DNA from: Bacteroidota bacterium
Lineage (GTDB): Bacteria; Bacteroidota; Bacteroidia; Chitinophagales; Chitinophagaceae
Direction: 5' to 3'
Assembly: GCA_026391115.1 (NCBI GenBank)
Contig: JAPLER010000026.1
Location: forward strand, 1 to 10,276
DNA length: 10,276 bases
Each line of letters starts with the position of its first letter. The first letter of the stretch is position 1. A program made the translations under genes and the position numbers. Below the pieces are notes generated by a model. It made no database searches. It was given only the letters and a program-made list of their open reading frames with translations, and was not told where the DNA came from. Of this stretch, positions 1 through 6,925 are shown piece after piece.

Positions 1-186
1 TATGTAATGGCTTATGATATGTTTCCTTTGACAACTTTACAAGAAAAAAAATCTTTTTTAAACGAAGCTATTACTAATGATTATGTCTTATTTTTTGAAC
101 ACGATAAAGACAACGAATGTTGCACTTTGCAACAAACAGAAAAAGGAATAAGAGTTAAAGAATTGTTTAAGTTAAGTGAGTTGTAA
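1..186 (+). CDS. MBL-fold metallo-hydrolase, C-terminal 61 residues (5' end outside window)
   Basis: The open frame enters from the left edge in frame 1 and ends at TAA 184-186. The visible tail begins YVMAYDMFPLTTLQEKK and continues with VLFFEHDKDNE and LQQTEKGIRVKE. I recognise this as the C-terminus of a metallo-beta-lactamase-fold hydrolase common in Bacteroidota. FEHD is near the last histidine-bearing strand of that fold, but the main HxHxDH metal motif lies outside the window. Substrate and location cannot be told from this fragment. Its stop codon is 1 nt from the stop of the convergent aroE, so there is no room for a terminator between them. The call as a real coding tail is firm; the family name is from memory of similar tails and is moderately sure. 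Confidence 0.72.
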   Translation, partial: YVMAYDMFPLTTLQEKKSFLNEAITNDYVLFFEHDKDNECCTLQQTEKGIRVKELFKLSEL

Positions 187-187
187 C

Positions 188-931
188 TTATAAATCATTC
201 CAAATTTTCCAATTTTCTTCTGCCTGAATACACAACATTTCGTAGCCATTTTTTACTGTTGCATTTTCCAACAATCCATTTGCCATAAAGGTTGTAACAA
301 TTGGATTATAAACTAAATCAAATAAATAATGTTGCTTTGTTAAATATTTATAAGGAATGTTTGGACAATCATCAACATTAGGAAAAGTGCCGAGCGGAGT
401 GGTGTTAATTATTATTGGGTGTTCATCAATTATTTGCTTTGTTACATCTGCGTAACAAATTGAATTATGGTGTGCAACCCTTGTTACAATTGTATAGTAA
501 ATATGTAAATGTCTTAGCACATACTTAACAGCTTGTGCAGCACCCCCATCGCCCAGAATTAGAGCATGCTTATGATGTGATTTTAGTAGTGGTGTAAACG
601 ATTTTTCAAAACCTAAAACATCAGTATTATAGCCAATTAATTTTTTATTTTTTATAAGTACACAATTGCAGCTATTTATATTTCCAACTACTCTATCAAA
701 CTCATCTAAATATTTTATTATTTTTTGTTTAAAAGGAATAGTAACTGCAAAACCCAAAAGATGTTCATTGTTGGAAATAATGGGCAATAAATCTTCAATT
801 TTCTCTAATTCATAATTGTTAAATAAAAGATTTTCCAATCCCTTTTCCTTAATTTTTTTTTCAAAATAATCTTTAGAAAAAGAATGAGTAAGTGGATTAC
901 CAATTAAGCCATATTGTTGTTTTAGGTCTAT
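188..931 (-). CDS. aroE: Shikimate dehydrogenase, apparent non-standard ATA start
   Basis: NADP-dependent reduction of 3-dehydroshikimate to shikimate, fourth step of the chorismate pathway, cytosolic. Numbered from the proposed start (247 aa, normal for the short Bacteroidota form): shikimate-binding GLIGNPLTHSFS at 8-19 with Ser17 and Ser19; VTIPFK with catalytic Lys68; GYNTD with catalytic Asp104; Rossmann glycine loop GDGGAA at 127-132; then NTTPLGT, DLVYNP and a C-terminal NGYEMLCIQAEENW. Start choice: the frame is closed by TAG at 935-937, and between it and residue 32 there is no ATG, GTG or TTG. The first standard-type codon, TTG at 836-838, would discard both binding serines, so it cannot give a working enzyme. 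ATA at 929-931 sits where the family's Met should be. Either this is a rare ATA start, an ATG-to-ATA mutation, or a base-call error. It is last in a minus-strand series behind comA (69-nt gap). Family identity is very sure; the start is inferred. Confidence 0.93.
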   Translation of the reverse strand: MDLKQQYGLIGNPLTHSFSKDYFEKKIKEKGLENLLFNNYELEKIEDLLPIISNNEHLLGFAVTIPFKQKIIKYLDEFDRVVGNINSCNCVLIKNKKLIGYNTDVLGFEKSFTPLLKSHHKHALILGDGGAAQAVKYVLRHLHIYYTIVTRVAHHNSICYADVTKQIIDEHPIIINTTPLGTFPNVDDCPNIPYKYLTKQHYLFDLVYNPIVTTFMANGLLENATVKNGYEMLCIQAEENWKIWNDL

Positions 932-966
932 GGTCTAAAGTTAAAAGTTAGAAAAAATCGTTCTCC

Positions 967-974
967 TAAACATA
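967..974 (-). promoter_or_regulatory. Possible -7 element upstream of aroE
   Basis: The minus strand reads TATGTTTA, one base off the Bacteroidota -7 consensus TAnnTTTG and one base off the TATGTTTG octamers before the nuclease gene and pyrG. It lies 35 nt upstream of the proposed ATA start, in the comA-aroE gap. No TTG is seen at the expected -33 spacing. An AGGAGA (plus 962-967) follows it but is 30 nt from the start, too far to act as a usual ribosome site. Weak candidate. Confidence 0.22.
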
Positions 975-1000
975 TATAAATTCCCCTTTAGGTTAGGGTT

Positions 1001-1762
1001 TTATTTATCCAAATACAAATAAAATGTATCGCCTCTTAAGCCAATTCTCATTGCTTCAAGTGCTATCACTTCATTTGGTGCAATGTTTCCAAGATTTACA
1101 TTACAACCAATCAATTCTAAAAAGTAAAGTTGTTGTGCTTTTTGTGGAGCTTCCCAAATAATTTTTTCTTCGGGTATTTGTGTTAAAATTTCTTGCACCA
1201 AGCCTTCTCTTACTTCTCCACTTCCTCTGTAAATACCCACGTTTCCTGCTTCTCTAGCTTCTGCAATTACATACGATGCTCCTGCTTCCAATTCTGCTCT
1301 CATCAATTCAATCCATTTATAAGGAGGCATTATATGTGCAGCATCTTTACTACCTACTTCGCTCAATACTGTAGCGTGTTTTGTCATTTTTTCAATATAA
1401 CCACATTTTTCTGCATGTGGTATAGTTATGCTACCATCACTTACTTCAACATATTCTACGCCATAGTCTTTAATCATAGCAACATAATCATCCATTTGAT
1501 TACGTATTAAAAAAGCTTCAAATAAAGTGCCTCCAAAATATACAGGCATTCCTGCATTTTTATATACTTCAATTTTTTCTCTAAGATTGGGTGTTACAAA
1601 CGCAGTTCCAAAACCAAACTTTACAATATCAACGTGTGGAGAAGCTACTGCTAAAAAATTCTTAGCTTCATTTATACTTAAGCCTTTATCCATCACCATT
1701 GTTAGACCTTTATAACGTGGCTTTGTAAGTCTATCAGGAATTTGTGTCAGGTTAAAATTCAT
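1001..1762 (-). CDS. comA: Phosphosulfolactate synthase (ComA family)
   Basis: ComA-family TIM-barrel enzyme. The characterised archaeal reaction adds sulfite to phosphoenolpyruvate to give (R)-phosphosulfolactate, the first step of coenzyme M synthesis. The 253-aa length is typical. Family motifs visible: VMDKG at 23-27, KFGFGT at 48-53, YFGGTLFE at 75-82, VEVSDGSI at 105-112, SEVGSK at 134-139, VIAEAREAG around 165-173, IWEAPQKAQQ at 202-211, NVNLGNI at 221-227 and GLRGDT at 241-246. The ATG start follows an A/T-rich tract and no in-frame extension is needed. It lies 97 nt downstream of holB and 69 nt upstream of aroE, probably co-transcribed. No other coenzyme M gene is present, and Bacteroidota do not make methane, so the product more likely feeds sulfolactate or another sulfonate (cysteate-derived sulfonolipids are one possibility). 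That role is inference; the family call is firm. Confidence 0.92.
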   Translation of the reverse strand: MNFNLTQIPDRLTKPRYKGLTMVMDKGLSINEAKNFLAVASPHVDIVKFGFGTAFVTPNLREKIEVYKNAGMPVYFGGTLFEAFLIRNQMDDYVAMIKDYGVEYVEVSDGSITIPHAEKCGYIEKMTKHATVLSEVGSKDAAHIMPPYKWIELMRAELEAGASYVIAEAREAGNVGIYRGSGEVREGLVQEILTQIPEEKIIWEAPQKAQQLYFLELIGCNVNLGNIAPNEVIALEAMRIGLRGDTFYLYLDK

Positions 1763-1782
1763 TATTTTACTATTTTGTTGTG

Positions 1783-1790
1783 CAAATTTA
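1783..1790 (-). promoter_or_regulatory. Possible -7 promoter element for comA
   Basis: The minus strand reads TAAATTTG, an exact TAnnTTTG match, ending 20 nt before the comA ATG and so giving a very short leader. No TTG lies 17-23 nt upstream, so the -33 half is missing. It would let comA-aroE be transcribed apart from holB. In such AT-rich DNA an octamer alone is modest evidence. Confidence 0.33.
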
Positions 1791-1859
1791 TGAGTTGGAG
1801 TTATAGAATAAATATGATAAAAATCAATTTTCTTTTTGATAATTCTACGATCTACAATA

Positions 1860-3041
1860 TTAATCCACTTCTACCAATATTTTATTTTGAATAATATGAT
1901 ATAATTTAATACTCAATGCCTGAAAAAGCATTTTACCATTGGCATTTCGTTCTATGTAATAAGTTGCTTTATCCAACTCTTCTACTATAGTTTCTTGCTG
2001 ACTCACACTGGCTATTTTATTTAATCGCAAAGCAAAATCCTTCTCACTATCTGGCAGCATTACATTTTCTACACCAATAACTTTTATTTTAATACTTTGC
2101 TCAAGCAAATGATTAAAATAACGTAAGAATTGTTTTTGTTTTTCCCTGCCTAGTTTACTCATTTCATCAATCCACTTCAACTGTTCTGGCAACATTCTTT
2201 TTACAATGCAGTTCAACCAGTTTTTAAGTAATCCTTGCCAGTCTTCTTCATTGTGTTGCAATAGTTGCTGTGCTTCTCTGTAATTACCTTCGCTTATGCT
2301 TGCAATTTGTCTGGCTGTGTGTGCTTCAACATTACATCTCTCTATCAACGCTTGTTCAACATCTTCTACCAATAGCTGTGGCACTTTTACCAACTGACAA
2401 CGACTAAGGATAGTAGGCAAAATATTTTCCTCACTTTCGGCAACAAGTATAAACAAGGTATTGGGTGGTGGCTCCTCAATTAGTTTAAGTAGTTTATTAC
2501 CTTCTTTTCCCAAGTATTCTGGCATCCATAGCACAAGCACTTTATAGTCACTCTCATAACTTTTAAGGCTTAGTTTTTTAATAATATCATTACATTCTTC
2601 GGCAGTAATATTGCCTTGCTTGTTTTCTGCACCTAGTGCTTGTAGCCAATCATACACATTGCCATAAGGATAAATTTTTACAAACTCTCTAAACTCCTTT
2701 ATATAATCGGCACTCACAGGTTTTTCTCCTGCTTTTTTTGTAATTACCGGAAAGCTAAAATGTAAATCGGGATGTATTAACTGCTCTGCACGTTGCTGTG
2801 CTGCATTTTGTTCGTCATCATTATGGGTAGGCATTGCACTCATTCCTCCAAATAAATCTTCAACCACAGGTGCAGCTTTGGGTTGACACACCACATACTT
2901 GCCAAACTCTATAGCCAATGGCAAAGCACCACTACCCTCTTTACCCAAAAATAGTAAGGCGTGGCTAAGCCTGTTGTGCTTAACCATATCTTGCAAGTGT
3001 TGTTTTACAGCTTGCTGCCCTATTACATTATTCCAATTCAT
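1860..3041 (-). CDS. holB: DNA polymerase III delta' subunit (clamp loader), zinc cysteines missing
   Basis: Delta' is the fixed AAA+ subunit of the clamp-loader complex that opens the sliding clamp at primed DNA. The 393-aa product starts NWNNVIGQQAVKQHL. It has a degenerate Walker A region (GKEGSGALPLA, about 33-43; the ATP-binding Lys is absent, as usual in delta'), HPDLHFSFPV near 92-101, NKLLKLIEEPP as the sensor-1-side helix, and LPTILSRC with the SRC arginine-finger motif near 211-214. A C-terminal helical collar domain follows. Odd: the zinc module that normally carries four cysteines between Walker A and HPDLHF keeps only Cys52. The stretch that should hold CGxCxxC instead reads DDEQNAAQQRAEQ. 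The gene is second in the minus-strand series, 82 nt after the permease. Start ATG 3039-3041 is preceded by an A-rich tract. Identity is firm. Confidence 0.93.
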   Translation of the reverse strand: MNWNNVIGQQAVKQHLQDMVKHNRLSHALLFLGKEGSGALPLAIEFGKYVVCQPKAAPVVEDLFGGMSAMPTHNDDEQNAAQQRAEQLIHPDLHFSFPVITKKAGEKPVSADYIKEFREFVKIYPYGNVYDWLQALGAENKQGNITAEECNDIIKKLSLKSYESDYKVLVLWMPEYLGKEGNKLLKLIEEPPPNTLFILVAESEENILPTILSRCQLVKVPQLLVEDVEQALIERCNVEAHTARQIASISEGNYREAQQLLQHNEEDWQGLLKNWLNCIVKRMLPEQLKWIDEMSKLGREKQKQFLRYFNHLLEQSIKIKVIGVENVMLPDSEKDFALRLNKIASVSQQETIVEELDKATYYIERNANGKMLFQALSIKLYHIIQNKILVEVD

Positions 3042-3054
3042 TTACCTTATTGCT

Positions 3055-3081
3055 TAAAAAAATTATTGTTGCCTTTGGCAA
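3055..3081 (-). terminator. Small hairpin plus T-tract between permease and holB (weak terminator candidate)
   Basis: On the minus strand TTGCC-AAA-GGCAA forms a 5-bp stem with a 3-nt loop, followed 6 nt later by seven Ts (plus-strand A-run 3056-3062). It lies in the 82-nt gap after the permease stop and before the holB start. The stem is short and the T-run displaced, so termination would be partial at best. Overlapping it, CATATTTG (plus 3079-3086) with a TTG 23 nt upstream (plus 3110-3112) is a one-mismatch promoter candidate for holB. Confidence 0.25.
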
Positions 3082-3123
3082 ATATGAATGAAATAGTTTA
3101 TTTGGCTACCAATAATACATCTA

Positions 3124-4395
3124 TTAATCGTGCCTCAATGCTACAATGGGGTCTAGCTTGGCAGCTTTACGTGCTGGGTACACACCTGCTAACAAGCCAA
3201 CTACAGTACAAGCAATAATACCTATTATAACCCAAAACCAAGGTACTACAAAGCCTGTTTTTAAAAGTATAGATACTACATTGCCTAGCAAAATGCCTAG
3301 CAAAATGCCCACAAAAGCACCCATTAAACTTATAATGATACTTTCAAATAAAAACTGGTTTCTAATGCTTGTTCTGGTAGCACCTAGTGCTTTTATTAAG
3401 CCTACTTCTCTGGTGCGTTCACTTACAGCAACAAGCATAATATTCATTAATGCTATTGCACTACCCAATAAAGTAATTACGCCAATAGCAGCAGCTACCA
3501 AAGCAATACCACTAATAAAACCAATAAACATTTCGGCAAACTTGTCGCTCTTTTCAATAGCAAAATTTTCGGCTTCAATAGGCTCTAGTTTTCTTATGGC
3601 TCTAAATGTGCTGGTAGCTTCTTGTGTAGCAGCATCAATATTTACAACGTTACTAACCATAACACCTATTAAAAAAGATTTAGCTGCATTGGGGTTTTTA
3701 CGTGCATTATTATAAGATGTAAATACAATGTCATCTGCTCTGTCAATAGCAGCACCTTTGCTTTTTAAAACACCTACAACCCTGTATGGTGTTGCATTTA
3801 CTTTTATAATTCTATCTACAGCATTTTCATTGTGTGTACCAAATAATTTTGTGGCTACATCGCTACCTATTAAACACACGTTTCTACCACTTTCTATATC
3901 CAAATTATTTAAATTTCTACCATAATTAATTTGAAAACCATTTACCTCCAAATAATTTTCATCGCCACCCCAAACATTACAAATAGGATTTGTTTTCTTA
4001 TTCTCAAAATGGCAATCTGCATTTCTATCTGCCCTTAAATACAAACTCACTTTTGCAGGATAATTATAATTGCTCTTAAAAAATTCTGCTTCTGTTTTAG
4101 TAATAAATTTATTAAGGTTAGATACTTTTTGCTGCATTCCTCGTTTGGTAACACCTGAGTTATTATTGTTTCTATGTCCAATTTTAAAATTACTTTCCTT
4201 GTATCGTATGCTAAAAGCATTAGCCCCCATAGAAGAGAAACTTTCTGTAATACTTTGATTCATTGCTGCAATAGCAGTAAAAATGCCTATTAATGCCATT
4301 ATACCAAACGCAATAATGGCAACAGTAATGCCTGTTCTTAGCTTATTGCTTTTTACAGTATTAAATGCCAGCAAAAAAGAATCTATTAGTTTCAT
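3124..4395 (-). CDS. ABC transporter permease, MacB/FtsX type
   Basis: Inner-membrane subunit of a type VII (MacB/Lol-like) ABC system, which moves or extracts substrates from the periplasmic side by mechanotransmission. Layout of the 423 residues: short cytoplasmic N-terminus; first membrane helix about 21-45 (ITVAIIAFGIMALIGIFTAI); a periplasmic MacB_PCD-like domain about 46-285; then helix 2 (about 290-320), the cytoplasmic SERTREVGLIKALGA coupling segment at 325-339, helix 3 (about 352-378) and helix 4 (about 385-408). It ends in YPARKAAKLDPIVALRHD, the usual FtsX-family tail. Four helices with one large loop is the family's normal form. No ATPase subunit gene lies beside it: holB is downstream and the upstream gene is divergent, so the partner must be elsewhere. 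Substrate unknown. Start ATG 4393-4395 is preceded by ACGTAAA. Confidence 0.9.
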   Translation of the reverse strand: MKLIDSFLLAFNTVKSNKLRTGITVAIIAFGIMALIGIFTAIAAMNQSITESFSSMGANAFSIRYKESNFKIGHRNNNNSGVTKRGMQQKVSNLNKFITKTEAEFFKSNYNYPAKVSLYLRADRNADCHFENKKTNPICNVWGGDENYLEVNGFQINYGRNLNNLDIESGRNVCLIGSDVATKLFGTHNENAVDRIIKVNATPYRVVGVLKSKGAAIDRADDIVFTSYNNARKNPNAAKSFLIGVMVSNVVNIDAATQEATSTFRAIRKLEPIEAENFAIEKSDKFAEMFIGFISGIALVAAAIGVITLLGSAIALMNIMLVAVSERTREVGLIKALGATRTSIRNQFLFESIIISLMGAFVGILLGILLGNVVSILLKTGFVVPWFWVIIGIIACTVVGLLAGVYPARKAAKLDPIVALRHD

Positions 4396-4412
4396 TTTAC
4401 GAGAGATGAATT

Positions 4413-4420
4413 CAAAAGTA
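4413..4420 (-). promoter_or_regulatory. Possible -7 promoter element for the ABC permease
   Basis: The minus strand reads TACTTTTG, an exact TAnnTTTG match, ending 17 nt before the permease ATG, a spacing like that at comA and the nuclease gene. No TTG is seen at the -33 position. It sits in the divergent gap, so the permease-holB-comA-aroE series could start here. The same gap holds an AT-only 14-bp palindrome at 4452-4465 that might merely reflect base composition. Confidence 0.35.
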
Positions 4421-4530
4421 AACGTTTTACGTGGTGATGATTTGCCTTTTATATAATATATTATAAATAAGTTAAAAAACTAAAACAAAACTCTTAACCA
4501 GTTTTTAAACAATGGTATAGTATTGGTTAT

Positions 4531-4538
4531 TATGTTTG
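4531..4538 (+). promoter_or_regulatory. -7 promoter element for the secreted nuclease-family gene
   Basis: TATGTTTG, an exact TAnnTTTG match and identical to the octamer at 7777-7784 before pyrG. It ends 17 nt before the ATG at 4556. Its presence argues that in-frame upstream ATG 4532, which lies inside the octamer, is not the start, and ATG 4547 would sit almost at the transcription start. This supports ATG 4556 just before the KKILFTFLVLV signal peptide. No clear -33 TTG. Confidence 0.42.
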
Positions 4539-4555
4539 CCAAACAAATGTTTTCA

Positions 4556-5597
4556 ATGAAAAAAATATTATTCACTTTTTTAGTATTAGTAGCTATTAAG
4601 TCTATAGCACAATCTCCTAAACCAAAACCAGGTTTATAACTTAGAAAACTTTTATGATACATTAGATGACCCCAATACAAGCGATGAAGAATTTACACCT
4701 CAAGGCGAAAGAAATTATAATGGAACAATTTACTGGAATAAAGTAGAAAAATTAGCATCTGTATTAGCCAAATTAGGTACAGATGATACAAAATACATTT
4801 GTCCACAAGGAGCTGCTTTTATAGGTGTTGCAGAGGTGGAGAATGACAATGTGTTGACAGATTTAGTAAATCACCCATTGTTAAAAGATAGAAATTATCA
4901 AATTGTACATTATGATTGTAAAGACAAACGTGGTGTTGATGTGGGTTTTTTATATAACCCTAAATATTTTAAAGTAATTGACAGCAAATCTTTATTCGTA
5001 AACTTGCCACAAGGTAGTAAAGATGCCTATTATACTCGTGATGTATTATGGGTAAAGGGTATGTTTGATGGTGAGGTGGTCCATATTTATGTAAACCACT
5101 GGCCTAGCCGTTTAGGTGGTGAAGAAAGAAGTGCACCAGGTCGTGCTGCTGCTGCATTAGTAAGCAAAAAACATAGTGATAGCATTATGAAAGCAGAAGG
5201 TGAAGAACAAAAAGTAATTATTATGGGCGACTTAAATGACGACCCAGTAAGTGCCAGTTTGACCAAAGTTTTAAAATGTAAAGATGATGTTGCAGATGTT
5301 AAAAGTGGAGAATTATTTAATCCTTGGGTTACTATGTACAAAAGTGGTATTGGCACATTGGCTTATCAAGATGCCTGGGGTTTATTTGATCAAATTGTAA
5401 TTGGACATAAGTGGTTAGATAAAAAACAAGATGGTTTTTTCTTTCAAAGACAATTTATTTTTAATAGAGAATTTATGACTGAAAATGTTGGTCGCTACAA
5501 GGGTTATCCAATGCGTACTTGGGATGGTTTGAGTTATAGAGGTGGTTATAGTGATCACTTTCCAACGTATTTAGTATTGCTAAAGAAAATGAATTAA
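4556..5597 (+). pseudogene. Secreted endonuclease/exonuclease/phosphatase-family protein, frameshifted near its N-terminus
   Basis: ATG 4556 opens a clear signal peptide (MKKILFTFLVLVAIKSIAQS, cleavage likely after SIA) that runs into PKPKPGL and stops at TAA 4637-4639. The mature protein continues in the next frame from 4635: YNLENFYDT, YWNKVEKLASVLAKLG, AEVEN (metal-binding Glu), DKRGVDVGFLYNP, NHWPSR (5094-5111, catalytic His), GDLNDDP (5226-5246), DQIV and a C-terminal YSDHFP (Asp-His, 5553-5558). All these motifs of the metal-dependent EEP fold are intact to TAA 5597. Normally a short beta strand of the type xKVAFYNLEN precedes YNLEN; here YN follows GL directly, so residues are lost as well as the frame. 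That favours a small deletion over slippage or a one-base read error. The second frame is open from 4608 but has no credible start; a GTG at 4836 lies inside the EVEN motif and would drop the catalytic Glu. Joined, the product would be about 346 aa. Substrate (nucleic acid, phospholipid or phosphoester) is unknown. Confidence 0.8.
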
Positions 5598-5640
5598 CCT
5601 TATTTAAAGTTTATGTTATTAGCATTAAAATTATTAACTG

Positions 5641-5661
5641 CTAATTACTAATTGCTAATTC
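5641..5661 (+). repeat. Three-copy 7-bp tandem repeat, CTAATTN
   Basis: Three adjacent copies, CTAATTA, CTAATTG and CTAATTC, end 2 nt before the thiolase ATG. Just upstream, ATTAGCA (5618-5624) and TGCTAAT (5639-5645) form an inverted pair whose right arm overlaps the first copy. The array overlaps the position where a ribosome would load on the thiolase message. No function is known to me. Confidence 0.6.
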
Positions 5662-5663
5662 AA

Positions 5664-6857
5664 ATGAAACCTTGTTATATAATAGATGCAGTGCGTACAC
5701 CAATTGGTCGTTATGGTGGTAAATTAAGTACTGTTCGCCCAGATGATTTACTGGCTATAGTAATTAAAGCACTTATTAGCCGAAATCCTAATATTGACAT
5801 TAACAAAATTGAAGATGTGATTGCTGGTGCTGCAAACCAAGCTGGAGAAGATAATAGAAATGTAGCACGAATGGCAGCATTACTTGCAGGTTTGCCTACA
5901 ACTGTTGGTGGCAATACTGTTAATCGCTTATGTGCAAGCGGTTTGCAAAGTATAATGGATGCGGCACGTGCTATTATGTGTAGCGAAGGAATGTTTTATA
6001 TTGCAGGTGGCACAGAAAGTATGACACGTGCACCATTTGTGACAGGAAAACCAACAGAAGCTTTTAGCAGAAAAGTTGAAACTTATGATACAACATTGGG
6101 ATGGCGTTTTATCAATAAAAAATTAAGTGATTTGTATCATCCATTTTCAATGGGCGAAACTGCTGAAAACGTTGCTAAACAATGGAATATTAGCAGAGAA
6201 GCTCAAGATATTTTTGCATTAAATAGTCAAGAAAAATACAGCAAAGCAAAGTCTGAAAATAAGTTTACTAATGAAATAGTTGCTGTAGAAGTTGCAGAAA
6301 ATAAATCAACATTTTTATTTACTGAAGATGAACATCCCCGATTAACAACACTTGAAAAATTAGCCACTTTAAAACCTGCATTTACAAAAGATGGTACTGT
6401 GACTGCCGGCAATAGCAGTGGCATTAATGATGGTGCATCTGCATTACTTTTAGCAAGCGAAGAAGCTGTGAAACTATTTAACCTAAAACCAATAGCAATG
6501 GTTAAAAGTGTTGCCATTGCAGGCGTTGATCCAAGTATAATGGGTGTAGGCCCTATACCTGCAACTCAAAAAGCGTTGCAACGTGCAGGTTTATCAATTA
6601 GTGATTTGGAGTTAATAGAATTAAATGAAGCATTTGCATCTCAATCTCTTGCTTGTATAAAAGACTTGGGTTTAGATGAAAGTAAAATAAATGTTAATGG
6701 CGGTAGTATTGCATTAGGTCATCCTCTTGGTGCAAGTGGTTCAAGAATTTCAACTACGCTTTTACACGAAATGCAAAAAAGAAAATCCAAATATGGTTTG
6801 GCTACAATGTGTATAGGTGTAGGACAAGGTGCTGCTATAATATACGAGTCAATATAG
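5664..6857 (+). CDS. Thiolase (acetyl-CoA C-acyltransferase), PcaF/PaaJ-like
   Basis: Condenses or thiolytically cleaves beta-ketoacyl-CoA, cytosolic. The 397-aa length is standard. Catalytic set: Cys90 in NRLCASGLQ, NEAFASQS, His353 in GHPLGASGS and Cys383 in CIGVGQG, matching the usual Cys/His/Cys arrangement. The middle region, YDTTLGWRFIN followed by MGETAENVAKQWNISREAQD, resembles 3-oxoadipyl-CoA thiolases (PcaF/PaaJ) more than short biosynthetic acetyl-CoA acetyltransferases. No other phenylacetate or beta-ketoadipate gene is present, so the substrate stays open. Start: ATG 5664 gives the expected MKPCYIIDAVRTPIGRYGG; a TTG four codons upstream would add LIQ and lies within the tandem repeat, so I do not use it. 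It follows the broken nuclease gene by 66 nt and precedes the SDR by 68 nt, probably in one transcript. Family very sure, substrate not. Confidence 0.92.
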   Translation: MKPCYIIDAVRTPIGRYGGKLSTVRPDDLLAIVIKALISRNPNIDINKIEDVIAGAANQAGEDNRNVARMAALLAGLPTTVGGNTVNRLCASGLQSIMDAARAIMCSEGMFYIAGGTESMTRAPFVTGKPTEAFSRKVETYDTTLGWRFINKKLSDLYHPFSMGETAENVAKQWNISREAQDIFALNSQEKYSKAKSENKFTNEIVAVEVAENKSTFLFTEDEHPRLTTLEKLATLKPAFTKDGTVTAGNSSGINDGASALLLASEEAVKLFNLKPIAMVKSVAIAGVDPSIMGVGPIPATQKALQRAGLSISDLELIELNEAFASQSLACIKDLGLDESKINVNGGSIALGHPLGASGSRISTTLLHEMQKRKSKYGLATMCIGVGQGAAIIYESI

Positions 6858-6876
6858 TCATAAAGTCAGTAGTCAT
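6848..6876 (+). repeat. Degenerate short repeat, GTCA motif four times
   Basis: GTCA recurs at 6848, 6857, 6865 and 6872 (spacings 9, 8 and 7), with TAGTCAT repeated exactly at 6855-6861 and 6870-6876. It begins in the last codons of the thiolase and spills into the gap before the SDR. It looks like a decayed tandem array and may be responsible for the thiolase's final residues. The rest of the gap (CTTCTTTGTTCCTTTGGG) is also weakly repetitive. Confidence 0.4.
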
Positions 6877-6925
6877 TTTAAACACTTCGCTTCTTTGTTC
6901 CTTTGGGTGAAATAAAATAAAAAAA

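Noticed and set aside
3146..3715. A long plus-strand open frame (189 codons) antisense to the ABC permease; similar antisense frames lie within comA, the thiolase and pyrG.
   Set aside because: They lie wholly inside genes with clear family motifs, have no promoter or recognisable domain, and have compositions expected from mirrored codons of AT-rich genes.
4452..4465. Perfect 14-bp palindrome TATAATATATTATA in the permease/nuclease divergent gap, possible operator.
   Set aside because: It is made only of A and T in very AT-rich DNA, so chance is likely; no second copy or flanking GC-containing dyad supports an operator.
4634..4640. Programmed +1 frameshift joining signal peptide and nuclease domain at TTA TAA C.
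   Set aside because: No slippery run, upstream SD-like stimulator or downstream structure is seen, and the first beta strand is missing as well, which slippage would not explain. A deletion or sequence error fits better.
4480..4680. A 66-codon minus-strand frame across the nuclease signal-peptide region.
   Set aside because: It is antisense to a convincing signal peptide and the YNLEN motif and has no recognisable protein features.
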